Assembly (NCBI GenBank): GCA_035640355.1
Contig: DASQWI010000006.1
Coordinates: forward strand, 62,001-126,000
From: Actinomycetota bacterium
Lineage (GTDB): Bacteria; Actinomycetota; UBA4738; HRBIN12
Reading direction: 5' to 3'
Length of the DNA: 64,000 nt
The translations under genes were made by a program, and so were the position numbers. Below the pieces are notes generated by a model that did no database searches, was not told where the DNA came from, and was given only the letters and a program-made list of their open reading frames with translations. Positions 31,994 to 40,454 of the stretch are shown here, in pieces. The first letter of the stretch is position 1, and each line of letters opens with the position of its first letter.

Positions 31994-33994
31994 ATGCCCG
32001 AACAGCTCTTCGAGATCGCCCGGCGGACGTTCGACACCCCGGAGTTCCGCGGGATCGAGTTCATCGAGGCGGAGTGCAAGACGATCATCAATCAGGTCCC
32101 GGGCAACTACCTGCCGTTCAAGTACACGATCAACCCGTATCGGGGATGCTCGCATGCTTGTGAGTACTGCCAGATCGGTGAGACTCCGATCTTGATGGGA
32201 GACGGCCGAACGAAGCCTCTCGCCGATGTGGAGGTGGGAGACGAGGTATACGGGACCGTGGCTGGAGACAAGTACCACTACTACGTCAAGACGCGCGTGC
32301 TCGCCCATTGGTCGACAGTGAAGACCGCGTACCGAATCACATTGGTAGACGGAACTGAGCTCGTTGCCAGTGGTGACCATCGCTATTTGTCGAACCGAGG
32401 TTGGAAGTACGTAACCGGATCGGAGCAGGGGCCCGATCAGCGACCGCACCTCACTCTGAGGAACAAACTGATGGGCACCGGCCGCTTCGCGATCCAACCG
32501 ATCCACGACACGCATTATCGATACGGCTATCTCTGCGGAATGATTCGCGGAGACGGCCACCTATCGACTGATGCGGCATTTTCATCTACTCGTGTGGCCA
32601 ATCAGTTTCGTCTCGCGCTCGTCGATCTAGAGGCGCTCCGGCGAACACGTGAGTATCTGACCGAATTCGACATCGCTACGCGAGAGTTCCTCTTCCAAGA
32701 GGCGGTCGGCGCAAGGAAGGCGTTGTCTGCGATTAGCGCCTCAGGCCGCACCCGCGTCTACGCAATCGAGGATATTTGTTCGATCCCGACCAACCCATCC
32801 GATTCCTGGCGCAAGGGATTCCTTGCCGGAATCTTCGACGCTGAAGGCAGCTATAGTTGCGGCATCCTGCGTATCGCAAACACCAATGCGATTGTGATCG
32901 AGCGGCTTGTTCATTGCTTGCGTCGGTTTGGGTTCCGCTTCAGGCTGGAGGTAAAAAAACGAAAGAACCCTGTCGTCTACGTCTGTGTCCTGGGTGGTGT
33001 ACGCGAGCATCTTCGCTTCTTTCACACCGTAGATCCGGCTATCACGAGGAAGCGTTCGATCGACGGCCAAGCTATCAAGAGCAATGCGCCGTTGGGAGTC
33101 GAAGCCGTCGAACCACTGGGTGTCGACCTACCGATGTACGACATCACCACCGGCACCGGCGACTTCATCGCGAATGGAGTCGTGAGCCACAACTGCTTTG
33201 CCCGACCGACGCACACGTACCTCGACATGAACGCGGGCAAGGACTTCGAGTCGAAGATCGTCGTCAAGGTCAACGCACCCGATGTTCTGCGTCGTCAGCT
33301 CGGCGCCAAGAAGTGGAAGGGCGAGGGCATCGCGATGGGCACGAACACCGACCCGTATCAGCGCGCCGAGGGCCGATACAAGCTGATGCCCAGGATCATC
33401 GAGGCGCTCAGTGATTACCGGAACCCGTTCTCGATCCTCACGAAGGGAACGCTGATCCTGCGCGACCTCGACCGGCTCGTCGAGGCGGCGAACGTCACGG
33501 AGGTCACGACGGCGTTCTCGATCGGGACGCTCGACGAGGACGTTTGGCGCACGAGCGAGCCCGGCACGCCCCACCCGAAGGCTCGCATGGAGGCCGTCGC
33601 GGCCCTGAACGAAGCGGGCATCCCGTGCGGGATCCTGATGGCGCCGGTCCTTCCGGGCATCTCCGATCGTCCTGACCAACTCCGAGCGGTGGTTGTCGCC
33701 GCGATCGATGCGGGCGCCACGCACGTCTCGCCGATCCTGTTGCACCTGCGGCCTGGCGTGCGCGAGGAGTTCATGCCGTGGCTCGCAGAGACCTACCCGG
33801 ACCTCGTTCCCCGTTACGAGCAGATGTACCGAACGCCGTACGGACCGCCCGGCGACCGGAACGCGCTCGGCGATGCTGTCGGCGATCTCATTCGCGAACT
33901 CGGCGGCACGCGGCCGGCGCCGGAGCGCCCCCGCCGGTGGCGAACCTCGGAACGCCCTCGTGGAGAGAAAGCCGAACAGCTCGAGCTCCTTTGA
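31994..33994 (+). CDS. Rv2578c-type radical SAM protein interrupted by an intein
   Basis: A 666-residue precursor; removal of the 342-residue intein leaves 324 residues. The extein resembles the mycobacterial Rv2578c family (spore-photoproduct-lyase-like). The [4Fe-4S] motif is Cys-x3-Cys-x2-Cys, GCSHACEY before the intein and CFARPTHTY after it, so the third cluster Cys is the first residue after the intein. Downstream motifs include MGTNTDPYQRAEG and GIPCGILMAPVLPG. The physiological reaction is unknown. The host enzyme can only bind its cluster after splicing. Start ATG 31994; an upstream in-frame start at 31925 would overlap the divergent promoter region. Confidence 0.95.
   Translation: MPEQLFEIARRTFDTPEFRGIEFIEAECKTIINQVPGNYLPFKYTINPYRGCSHACEYCQIGETPILMGDGRTKPLADVEVGDEVYGTVAGDKYHYYVKTRVLAHWSTVKTAYRITLVDGTELVASGDHRYLSNRGWKYVTGSEQGPDQRPHLTLRNKLMGTGRFAIQPIHDTHYRYGYLCGMIRGDGHLSTDAAFSSTRVANQFRLALVDLEALRRTREYLTEFDIATREFLFQEAVGARKALSAISASGRTRVYAIEDICSIPTNPSDSWRKGFLAGIFDAEGSYSCGILRIANTNAIVIERLVHCLRRFGFRFRLEVKKRKNPVVYVCVLGGVREHLRFFHTVDPAITRKRSIDGQAIKSNAPLGVEAVEPLGVDLPMYDITTGTGDFIANGVVSHNCFARPTHTYLDMNAGKDFESKIVVKVNAPDVLRRQLGAKKWKGEGIAMGTNTDPYQRAEGRYKLMPRIIEALSDYRNPFSILTKGTLILRDLDRLVEAANVTEVTTAFSIGTLDEDVWRTSEPGTPHPKARMEAVAALNEAGIPCGILMAPVLPGISDRPDQLRAVVVAAIDAGATHVSPILLHLRPGVREEFMPWLAETYPDLVPRYEQMYRTPYGPPGDRNALGDAVGDLIRELGGTRPAPERPRRWRTSERPRGEKAEQLELL
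32168..33193 (+). mobile_element. intein with LAGLIDADG homing endonuclease domain
   Basis: In-frame 342-codon intein. It begins with Cys1 (TGC 32168-32170, CQIGETPILMGDGRTKPLA) and ends with His-Asn (MYDITTGTGDFIANGVVSHN) before Cys+1 (33194). Block B is present as VASGDHRYL. Two dodecapeptides mark a DOD endonuclease: YLCGMIRGDGHLST and FLAGIFDAEGSYS, both with the catalytic acidic residue. All splicing residues (C1, penultimate H, terminal N, C+1) are intact. The stretch is less GC-rich than the flanking extein and contains A-rich codons, consistent with horizontal arrival. Confidence 0.96.
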
Positions 33995-34052
33995 GCGAGT
34001 GTCATCGCCCTGCCCAGCGGTGGTTCAATGCGCATCGGCTACCCTCATGTCG

Positions 34053-34763
34053 ATGCGCGGGATGGACCGACTGCTCGATCTCCAAGCCACCGATTCCTCG
34101 ATCGACCGTCTCGAGCATCGCCGCGGGCAGCTCGAGGCGGGCGAAGACCTGGCGATCGCCAGAAAGCAGATGGAGGACGCCGAGTCGCGACTCGGCGAGC
34201 TTCGCCTCGCGCTCGACTCGGTCGCCTCGCAGTCGTCTCGATTCGAACACGACATCGAATCGATTGGCCGAAAGCTCGACGACGAGCAAAAGCGCATGTA
34301 CGACGGGAGTATCGCCAACGCCAAGGAGCTCGAAGCGCTCCAGCACGAGATCACGAACCTGAAGGAGCGACGGTCTCGCGCCGAAGATGAGGTGCTCGAG
34401 CTTATGGTTCGACGTGAGGAGATGGACGCCCGCACATCGAAGGCGACGGAGGAGGTCGCGGCCGCTCGTGCGCGCGTGGATGAGGTCGGCGGTGACGCGG
34501 CGAGAGAGCTGGACGACATAGCCCGGAACCTCGACGAACTTCGCGCGACGCGCTCGGAGCTCACCAACCAGATCGACGAGGAGCTGCTCGAGCTGTACGA
34601 CGACCTCCGTCGACAGAAGAAGGGGATCGGCGCCGCGGCGATCGTCGACGGCGTGTGCCAGGCGTGCCACGAGAAGCTTTCCGCGATGGAGCTGGACCGG
34701 CTGAAGCGCGACGACGGCATCAAAAGGTGCGAGTACTGCCGGCGGATCGTCGTCTTCGCGTGA
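34053..34763 (+). CDS. C4-type zinc-ribbon coiled-coil protein
   Basis: A 236-residue protein, mostly long coiled coil (about residues 10-180, heptads such as LDDEQKRMYDGSIANAKELE). The C-terminal zinc ribbon is VCQACHEKLSAMELDRLKR then RCEYCRRIVVF, four Cys in two pairs. It matches the widespread actinobacterial zf-RING_7 protein that precedes an RNase H gene (mycobacterial Rv2229c-like). Molecular role is unclear; a nucleic-acid or ribosome-linked function has been suggested for relatives. ATGs at 34047, 34053 and 34062 are all possible. The stop overlaps the RNase H start (GTGA). Confidence 0.88.
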   Translation: MRGMDRLLDLQATDSSIDRLEHRRGQLEAGEDLAIARKQMEDAESRLGELRLALDSVASQSSRFEHDIESIGRKLDDEQKRMYDGSIANAKELEALQHEITNLKERRSRAEDEVLELMVRREEMDARTSKATEEVAAARARVDEVGGDAARELDDIARNLDELRATRSELTNQIDEELLELYDDLRRQKKGIGAAAIVDGVCQACHEKLSAMELDRLKRDDGIKRCEYCRRIVVFA

Positions 34764-35227
34764 TCGTCGCGTGTGACGGTGCCGCGCGGGGCAATCCGGG
34801 CCCCGCCGGCATCGGCGTTCAGATCACCGACACGAATGGAGCGGTTCTTGCCGAGGTCGCCGAAGGCATCGGCGTGGCCACGAACAACGTCGCCGAGTAC
34901 ACGGCTGCGATCCGCGGGCTGGAACGCGTTGCAGAGCTGGGCGCGACCGATGTGTTGCTGCGTTCTGACAGCAGACTGCTCGTCGAGCAGCTCTCGGGCA
35001 GATACCGAGTGAAGAACCCCACGCTGCAGCGGTTGCATGCTCGCGTACGGTCGCTCGCCGCCGGATTCCGAGCCGTTCGGTACGAGCACGTTCCACGCGA
35101 GGAGAACATAGAGGCCGATCGACTGGCGAACGACGGCGTGGATGCGTGGCTCGCCGGAGCCGGCGCTACGTGGTCACGTCCCCCGCGGTCTCCTGGTCTG
35201 CTGGAGGGGGAGGAGGAACGGACGTAA
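34760..35227 (+). CDS. RNase H-like protein
   Basis: A 155-residue type I RNase H fold protein, which would cleave RNA in RNA-DNA hybrids. The catalytic carboxylates are D6 (ACDGAARGNPGPAG), E46 (NVAEYTAAI), D70 (LLRSDSRLLVEQ) and D120 (NIEADRLAND). In mycobacteria the equivalent (Rv2228c) carries a C-terminal CobC-like phosphatase domain; here the protein stops after RNase H with a short acidic tail, so it is the single-domain form. Start GTG 34760 overlaps the upstream stop. The 3' end overlaps the convergent lipoprotein gene by 62 bases. Confidence 0.92.
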   Translation: MIVACDGAARGNPGPAGIGVQITDTNGAVLAEVAEGIGVATNNVAEYTAAIRGLERVAELGATDVLLRSDSRLLVEQLSGRYRVKNPTLQRLHARVRSLAAGFRAVRYEHVPREENIEADRLANDGVDAWLAGAGATWSRPPRSPGLLEGEEERT

Positions 35228-36101
35228 CCAGCCCTTCGAGCGGGAACTCGAAGAGGACCTGGTTCCGGTCGCGACGACCGAGCTTGTAGGCGAGCGTCAG
35301 GACGCGGCCCGACGCGGTCGGTTGCAAACGGAACGCGAGGATCCCCTCGACCTCCGACGCCGGCGGCACGACCTCGAACGATCCGCTGATCACCGCTGGT
35401 ATTCGTTCGAACCCGTCTCCTTCCTCCACGTAGAGGCCCGTTGAGTTCGCGTCGAGGAACAAGGGCTCCGATGCGTCGTTTCGTATCACCATGTTGAACT
35501 GCCAGTTCGGCGGGAACATGAACAGCGAGTCCAGCTGCACCTCGACCTGCTGCTCCGTCCGCACCTCGTCTCGGAAGGCCTCGATCGCCTCGGACATCCG
35601 CACGCCGTCGCGCTGAAGATCGAACACCTTGTACGTCGCCGCATCGTCGGTCTGCATGAGCGTGACCGCGCCGTCGAGGATCCGCACCGACTCGAAAGCG
35701 TCATCCTCATCCGGATCGATGTGGAAGACGACCGACGCCGACAGGGCGACCTGCGCGATCCGAGCACGGTCCTCCTCGAGAGATCCGACGAACTCCACGT
35801 CGCGAACGTCGGCGACCGCGTCGATCGCGCCTTCGAACTCTCGGTGCTGAACGTCGAGCCACCGCACCCACGTGTCGAGCTCGGGGCTGGCCACCGATTG
35901 GGCGAGGGCGCCTACCCCCTCCGTCGGCGAGGCGGCATATGCGGAGACGAAGTCCACGACGGCTGCTCTGGCGGCCGAGGCTTCGAGGGCCGGGGCTCCT
36001 CCTAACTGCTCGACAGCGATCGGCGCAGCCGGACCGTTGGGTTGCGGGGCGCAGCCGCCGACCGCGAACACCGTCGCGATCAGGAGCGAAGCGGGCCGCA
36101 T
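35166..36101 (-). CDS. lipoprotein of unknown function
   Basis: A 311-residue exported lipoprotein: MRPASLLIATVFAVGGC gives a signal peptide with lipobox ending at Cys17. The mature protein begins with a Pro/Ala-rich linker, then two probable alpha/beta or immunoglobulin-like regions without recognised motif. It ends in a Pro-rich tail (SVPPPPPADQ). The start is ATG 36101, 36 bases from the start of the divergent RNase P RNA gene; an upstream in-frame start at 36203 would run into rnpB and is rejected. The 3' end overlaps the RNase H-like gene. Confidence 0.75.
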   Translation of the reverse strand: MRPASLLIATVFAVGGCAPQPNGPAAPIAVEQLGGAPALEASAARAAVVDFVSAYAASPTEGVGALAQSVASPELDTWVRWLDVQHREFEGAIDAVADVRDVEFVGSLEEDRARIAQVALSASVVFHIDPDEDDAFESVRILDGAVTLMQTDDAATYKVFDLQRDGVRMSEAIEAFRDEVRTEQQVEVQLDSLFMFPPNWQFNMVIRNDASEPLFLDANSTGLYVEEGDGFERIPAVISGSFEVVPPASEVEGILAFRLQPTASGRVLTLAYKLGRRDRNQVLFEFPLEGLVTSVPPPPPADQETAGDVTT

Positions 36102-36125
36102 CGTCCGCCGATGATACGGCGCCCG

Positions 36126-36131
36126 TATACT
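36126..36131 (+). promoter_or_regulatory. -10 element of the rnpB promoter
   Basis: TATACT, one mismatch to TATAAT, 7 bases before the first base of the RNase P RNA P1 helix. This is the right distance for transcription to begin at the mature 5' end. The -35 region (near 36103) is weak. Confidence 0.55.
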
Positions 36132-36137
36132 CGTTCC

Positions 36138-36530
36138 GCGGAGGAGCCGACCGGGCGACCGCGGGCGGAGACGTTCGAGGAAAGTCCGGGCTCCGAAGGG
36201 CAAGGGTGCTGGGTAACACCCAGGCGGGGCGACCCGCGGAAAGCGCCACAGAGAACAGACCGCCGCGTTGCGGTAAGGGTGAAACGGTGAGGTAAGAGCT
36301 CACCAGCGGATCGGGTGACCGGTCCGGCTCGGCAAGCCCCACCCGGAGCAAGGCCAAGCAGGGAGCGTTCGGCCGCGGAATTCCCGGCCGGAGGGGTGGC
36401 CCGCCTCGAGTTCCCGGGTCGGCTGCACGAGGGCGACGGCCCCGGGATCCCGAGAGGGATCCAGAGAGATGGTCGCCGCGACGGTCGCAGATCGTCGCAC
36501 AGAACCCGGCTTACAGGTCGGCTCCTCCGC
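36138..36530 (+). ncRNA. rnpB: RNase P RNA
   Basis: The catalytic RNA that matures tRNA 5' ends. The ends pair as helix P1: GGAGGAGCCGACC at 36140-36152 with GGTCGGCTCCTCC at 36516-36528. Universal core elements are GAGGAAAGTCCGGGCTCC (CR I, near 36176), ACAGAGAACAGACCGCC, GGTAAGGGTGAAACGGTGAGGTAAGAGCTCACC and, at the 3' side, ACAGAACCCGGCTTACAG (CR V). Length near 390 bases fits the bacterial type A class found in actinobacteria. lipA ends 10 bases beyond on the other strand. Confidence 0.97.
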
Positions 36531-36540
36531 GTTCCGCCGG

Positions 36541-37509
36541 TCAGCCCGCGAGCGCTGCGTTCGCGCCGATCGCGCGCCGAAGCTGCTTGCCGGCGTGGTA
36601 GCTGGAACGAACGAGTGGCCCGGCCTCGACGTGGGAGATGCCGAGCTCGCTCTCACCGAAGCGCTCCCACCGGGCGAACTCGTCCGGGTGTACCCACCGG
36701 TCGACGGGCAGGTGATAGGTGGTCGGCTGCAGGTACTGCCCGATCGTCACGATGTCCACGCCGGCGTTTGCCAGGTCGTTCAGGGCCTCCGGAATCTCGT
36801 CCGGGGTCTCGCCCATGCCGAGGATGAGATTCGACTTGGTGATCTGCCGTTCGCGCAGACGCTTGGCGATCCGGAGCACCTCGAGCGAGCGACCGTAGCC
36901 GAAGGCCGGCCGAATCCGGCCGTGAAGACGGCGCACGGTCTCCAGGTTGTGCGCGAAGACGTCGGGCTCGGCCTGGATGACCGTCGCGATGTCGCGCTCG
37001 CCGCCCTTGAAGTCGGTCGGCAGCACCTCGACGCCACAACCGGGTACCGCGTGGCGAACGGCTCTGATCGCGCTGGCCCATATTCGCGCGCCGCCGTCCG
37101 GAAGATCGTCGCGGGCGACGCCCGTGAGGACGACGAACCGAAGACCCATCTCCTTCACGGCCTCGGCTATCCGTCGGGGCTCGTCCTCGTCGACCGGATC
37201 GGGCTTTGCCGTCATGACGTCGCAGAAGCCACAGCGACGGGTGCACTTGTCGCCGAGCATGAGGAACGTCGCCTCGCGCTCCTCCCAACACTCGTGGATG
37301 TTCGGGCACATCGCCTCTTCGCACACCGTGTGCAGCGAGAGGCCGCGCATGATGCCTTTCAGCTCCTGGTAGTTCGGTCCGGTCTGGAGTCGAACCTTCA
37401 GCCACGGTGGCTTGCGTTCGTCGTCGACCGGGGGAGCGGTCGGCTTCCCGTTCGTCGACACGATCGGCAGATGGAGCCGGCGGTGGTTGGGGTTGTGATC
37501 GGCGTTCAT
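36541..37509 (-). CDS. lipA: lipoyl synthase
   Basis: A 322-residue radical SAM enzyme that inserts two sulfurs into octanoyl groups on E2/GcvH to make lipoate. Auxiliary cluster Cys63, Cys68 and Cys74 lie in CEEAMCPNIHECW; the radical SAM cluster Cys89, Cys93 and Cys96 lie in CTRRCGFC. The C-terminal RSSYHAG carries the conserved Arg-Ser-Ser-Tyr. ATG 37509 overlaps the E1beta stop (ATGA), placing lipA third in the E1alpha-E1beta-lipA unit. Its partner lipB is at 41417, and SUF genes that could supply clusters are in the same window. Confidence 0.97.
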   Translation of the reverse strand: MNADHNPNHRRLHLPIVSTNGKPTAPPVDDERKPPWLKVRLQTGPNYQELKGIMRGLSLHTVCEEAMCPNIHECWEEREATFLMLGDKCTRRCGFCDVMTAKPDPVDEDEPRRIAEAVKEMGLRFVVLTGVARDDLPDGGARIWASAIRAVRHAVPGCGVEVLPTDFKGGERDIATVIQAEPDVFAHNLETVRRLHGRIRPAFGYGRSLEVLRIAKRLRERQITKSNLILGMGETPDEIPEALNDLANAGVDIVTIGQYLQPTTYHLPVDRWVHPDEFARWERFGESELGISHVEAGPLVRSSYHAGKQLRRAIGANAALAG

Positions 37510-38495
37510 CAGAACCGGGCGAGCTCCAGCATGTGCGTGTAGATCCGGTCCGCGTCGGGGAGGAACGCGTGCTCGAGGTTCGTCGCGAAACCCATCGCCG
37601 GAACATCGGGACCCCCGATCCGAACGATCGGGCCGTCGAGGTCGAACATCGCCTCCTCGGCGATCGCCGCCGCGATCTCAGCGCCGGCGCCGTACGTGCG
37701 GTTGTCCTCGTACACCACCATGGCCTTCCCAGTCTTGCGAACGGATGCCAGGATCGTCTCGGTGTCGAGAGGATTGATCGTCCGAACGTCGACGACCTCG
37801 GCCTTCACACCCTCCTGATCCTGCAATCGCGACGCCGCCTCGAGACACACGTGCAGCATCAGCCCGTACGAGATGACCGAGAGGTCGTCTCCCTCGCGCT
37901 TCACGTCCGCCTTGCCGATCGGAACGACGAACGGCTCGTCGGGCACATCTCCCTTGATCAGCCGGTACGTCCGCTTGTGCTCCAGGAACAGGACCGGGTC
38001 CGGATCGTCGATCGCCGCCCGCAGCATCCCGGTCACGTCGTACGGCGTCGACGGGACGACCACCTTGAGTCCGGGGATGTGGCCGTAGAACGCCTCGATC
38101 GACTGGGAGTGATAGAGCGCGCCGTGCACGCCGCCGCCGTACGGGGCGCGAACGACCATCGGTAGTCCGAAGTCACCGTTGGTGCGATACCGCATCCGCG
38201 CCACCTCCGACACCATCTGGTCGAAAGCCGGATGGATGAAGTCGGCGAACTCGATCTCGGCGACGGGCAGCAGGCCGTGGAGCGCCATCCCCACGGCGAT
38301 CCCGACGATCATCCCTTCCGCGATCGGCGTGTCGATCACGCGCTCCTCGCCGAACTCGTCGAGGAATCCCTGCGTCACTCGAAAGACGCCGCCGCGCGTC
38401 GCGATGTCCTCTCCCAGCATGACGACACGTTCGTCCGCGGCCATGCGCTCGTGGAGGGTGTCGTGGATGGCGGTGACGACGTTCTTCTCGGTCAC
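37509..38495 (-). CDS. 2-oxoacid dehydrogenase E1 component, beta subunit (set 1)
   Basis: A 328-residue transketolase-like subunit that completes the thiamine-diphosphate site with E1alpha. Family motifs: VMLGEDIATRGGVFRVTQGF (conserved Glu that activates ThDP), IAEGMIVGIAVGMALHG, PYGGGVHGALYHSQSIEAF and VVVPSTPYDVTGMLRAAI. The C-terminal transketolase domain carries DVRTINPLDTETILASVRKT. GTG 38495 overlaps the E1alpha stop by four bases. A branched-chain oxoacid type (BkdA2) fits best, but pyruvate cannot be excluded. There is no E2 in this unit; the E2 at 42129 may be shared. Confidence 0.92.
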   Translation of the reverse strand: MTEKNVVTAIHDTLHERMAADERVVMLGEDIATRGGVFRVTQGFLDEFGEERVIDTPIAEGMIVGIAVGMALHGLLPVAEIEFADFIHPAFDQMVSEVARMRYRTNGDFGLPMVVRAPYGGGVHGALYHSQSIEAFYGHIPGLKVVVPSTPYDVTGMLRAAIDDPDPVLFLEHKRTYRLIKGDVPDEPFVVPIGKADVKREGDDLSVISYGLMLHVCLEAASRLQDQEGVKAEVVDVRTINPLDTETILASVRKTGKAMVVYEDNRTYGAGAEIAAAIAEEAMFDLDGPIVRIGGPDVPAMGFATNLEHAFLPDADRIYTHMLELARF

Positions 38496-39511
38496 GCCTC
38501 GTCGCCTTCGGAGAACACGTGGCGCGTGAGGCTCGAGGGTTCGGGGTCGGGGGCGCTCCACGCCTGATCGACGGCCTTGTCGACCTCGGCCTTGACCTCG
38601 ACCGCGAGCTCGTCGACTGCGCTCTTCTCGAGAACACCGACCTTTCGAAGGTAGTGCTCGAACAGATGCAGCGGGTCGCGGTGCTTCGCCGCCTCCACCT
38701 CCTCGCGCGTGCGGTACGAGCGGTCGTCGTCGTCGGATGTGTGCGGGAAGAAGCGATACGTCTTCGCCTCGATCAAGGTCGGGCCTTCGCCGGCGCGAGC
38801 GCGATCGACCGCTGTGCGCATGGCGCCGTAGCACGCGATCACGTCGCTCCCGTCGACGACGACTCCGGGGAAGCCGTACGCCGGACCGCGGTCCGCCACG
38901 TTCTCGACCGCCATTTGCTTGTCCTGGGCGACCGATATCGCGTACTGGTTGTTCTCGCAGATGAACACGATCGGGAGCTTGTGGATCCCGGCGAAGTTCA
39001 GCCCCTCGTGCCACGCGCCCTCGGACGTGGCGCCCTCGCCGAACCAGCATCCGACGACGGCGTCCTCCTTGCGGTACTTCGCGGCGTACGCGATCCCCGC
39101 GGCGTGGGGAACCTGCGTGGCGATGGGAGAGGAGTGGCTGATGATGCCGAGACGCCGTGAGCCCCAGTGGCTCGGCATCTGGCGACCTCCCGAGGACGGG
39201 TCGTCTGCCTTCGCGAACAATCCGAGAAAGATCTCGACCGGGGTCATCCCGGCGACGAGGACGACCGCCACATCGCGGTAGTACGGGACCCAGATGTCCT
39301 GCCCCCGCCGGAGCGCCCACGCCGTGCCGACCTGACAGCCCTCGTGTCCCGAGACGGGCACGACGAACGGAGCCTTTCCCTGACGGTTGAGGCGGAAGGA
39401 GGCCTCGTCGACGAGGCGAGCCGTCAGCATCGTCCGGTAAATCGAGAGGAGATCGTCCTCTCCGAGGCCGAGAGCCTCGTGCGATGCTGGCGTGGTCACT
39501 CGGGTCGCCAC
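38492..39511 (-). CDS. 2-oxoacid dehydrogenase E1 component, alpha subunit (set 1)
   Basis: A 339-residue ThDP-binding subunit. The ThDP/Mg motif is GCWFGEGATSEGAWHEGLNFAG followed by CENNQYAISV. The substrate-side region is VPVSGHEGCQVGTAWALRRGQD, and PHTSDDDDRSYRTREEV is the regulatory loop seen in branched-chain E1alpha proteins. This supports a branched-chain 2-oxoacid (BkdA1-like) enzyme more than pyruvate. It is the first gene of the E1alpha-E1beta-lipA unit. ATG 39511. A thioredoxin gene lies divergently upstream. Confidence 0.92.
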   Translation of the reverse strand: MATRVTTPASHEALGLGEDDLLSIYRTMLTARLVDEASFRLNRQGKAPFVVPVSGHEGCQVGTAWALRRGQDIWVPYYRDVAVVLVAGMTPVEIFLGLFAKADDPSSGGRQMPSHWGSRRLGIISHSSPIATQVPHAAGIAYAAKYRKEDAVVGCWFGEGATSEGAWHEGLNFAGIHKLPIVFICENNQYAISVAQDKQMAVENVADRGPAYGFPGVVVDGSDVIACYGAMRTAVDRARAGEGPTLIEAKTYRFFPHTSDDDDRSYRTREEVEAAKHRDPLHLFEHYLRKVGVLEKSAVDELAVEVKAEVDKAVDQAWSAPDPEPSSLTRHVFSEGDEA

Positions 39512-39716
39512 GTCACCATCCTCGCCGGAAATGGTAGCACCGGGGTTGCTTCATCAAGCTCCGCCGCATGCGGGAAGGGTTCCCAGTTCGTACGCGTTGT
39601 ATCCCACGGCGCGCGGTAACCATCCGATCGACGGGTAAGGTGAATGACGTGGCACAAGCGGAGATCCTGCAGCACGAGCCGGCATCGACGCGACCGACGC
39701 GAACTTCACCGAGGCG

Positions 39717-40451
39717 GTGGTCGAGGAGTCGAAGCGACGGCCGGTGGTCGTCGACCTGTGGGCCGCGTGGTGCGGGCCGTGCCGGGTGCTCGGGCCCATC
39801 CTGGAGAAGGCCGCGCAGGCGCGAGGCGGGCAGTTCCTGCTCGCAAAGCTCGACGTCGATTCCAACCCGTACACCGCGGGGCGGTTCGGAGTCCAGAGCA
39901 TCCCGACGGTCGTGGCGTTCAAGGACGGCAATCCGATAGATGGTTTCATCGGCGCGGTCCCCGAGCCCATGGTGAACGAGTTCATCGACCGCCTGCTGCC
40001 GACCGAGGCGGATCTCGATGCGACGCGGGCTCGCGAAAGCGAGCTGGAAGGTGATCTCGTCGACGCGGAGTCGACGTACCGCGCGGCGCTCGAGGCCGAG
40101 GATTCGAACCGTGACGCGCGGGTCGGTCTCGGTCGCATCCTCGCCGAGACGGCTCGCGACGACGAGGCACGACAGGTGCTCGCGCCGATCCTTCCCGATC
40201 CCGAGGCGGATGGCGTGATCGCCGGCATCGACGTCCGGTCCTGGGCGAACGTGGAGGGGCCCGGAACGCTCGCCAGCGCGAAGCGGCTGGCCGCACAGGG
40301 GCGGTACCGCGAGGCCCTCGACGGCATGCTCGGCGCTCTCGGCGACGACCCGGAAGCCCGTGCGGCGATGCTCACGATGTTCGCTGCGCTCGGCGACGAG
40401 GAACCGATCGTCGGCGAGTACAGGCGAAAGCTCGCGAACGCCCTGTTCTGA
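39717..40451 (+). CDS. thioredoxin-TPR protein (YbbN/CnoX-like), N-terminus probably frameshifted
   Basis: Thioredoxin domain with active site WCGPC (Cys19/Cys22 from GTG 39717) followed by a helical TPR-like region (residues about 105-244, GRILAETARDDEARQVLAPI), the layout of CnoX/YbbN holdases. The usual first strand and helix are missing from this start. The same frame upstream encodes GIDATDANFTEAV, the expected beginning, but has no start codon. A start with good ribosome-binding site (GTG 39649 after AAGGTGA) is in the neighbouring frame and reads MAQAEILQHEP. One missing G at 39681-39682 would join them. It is either a sequence error or a damaged gene; the rest of the protein is intact. 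Confidence 0.85.
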   Translation: MVEESKRRPVVVDLWAAWCGPCRVLGPILEKAAQARGGQFLLAKLDVDSNPYTAGRFGVQSIPTVVAFKDGNPIDGFIGAVPEPMVNEFIDRLLPTEADLDATRARESELEGDLVDAESTYRAALEAEDSNRDARVGLGRILAETARDDEARQVLAPILPDPEADGVIAGIDVRSWANVEGPGTLASAKRLAAQGRYREALDGMLGALGDDPEARAAMLTMFAALGDEEPIVGEYRRKLANALF

Positions 40452-40454
40452 GCG

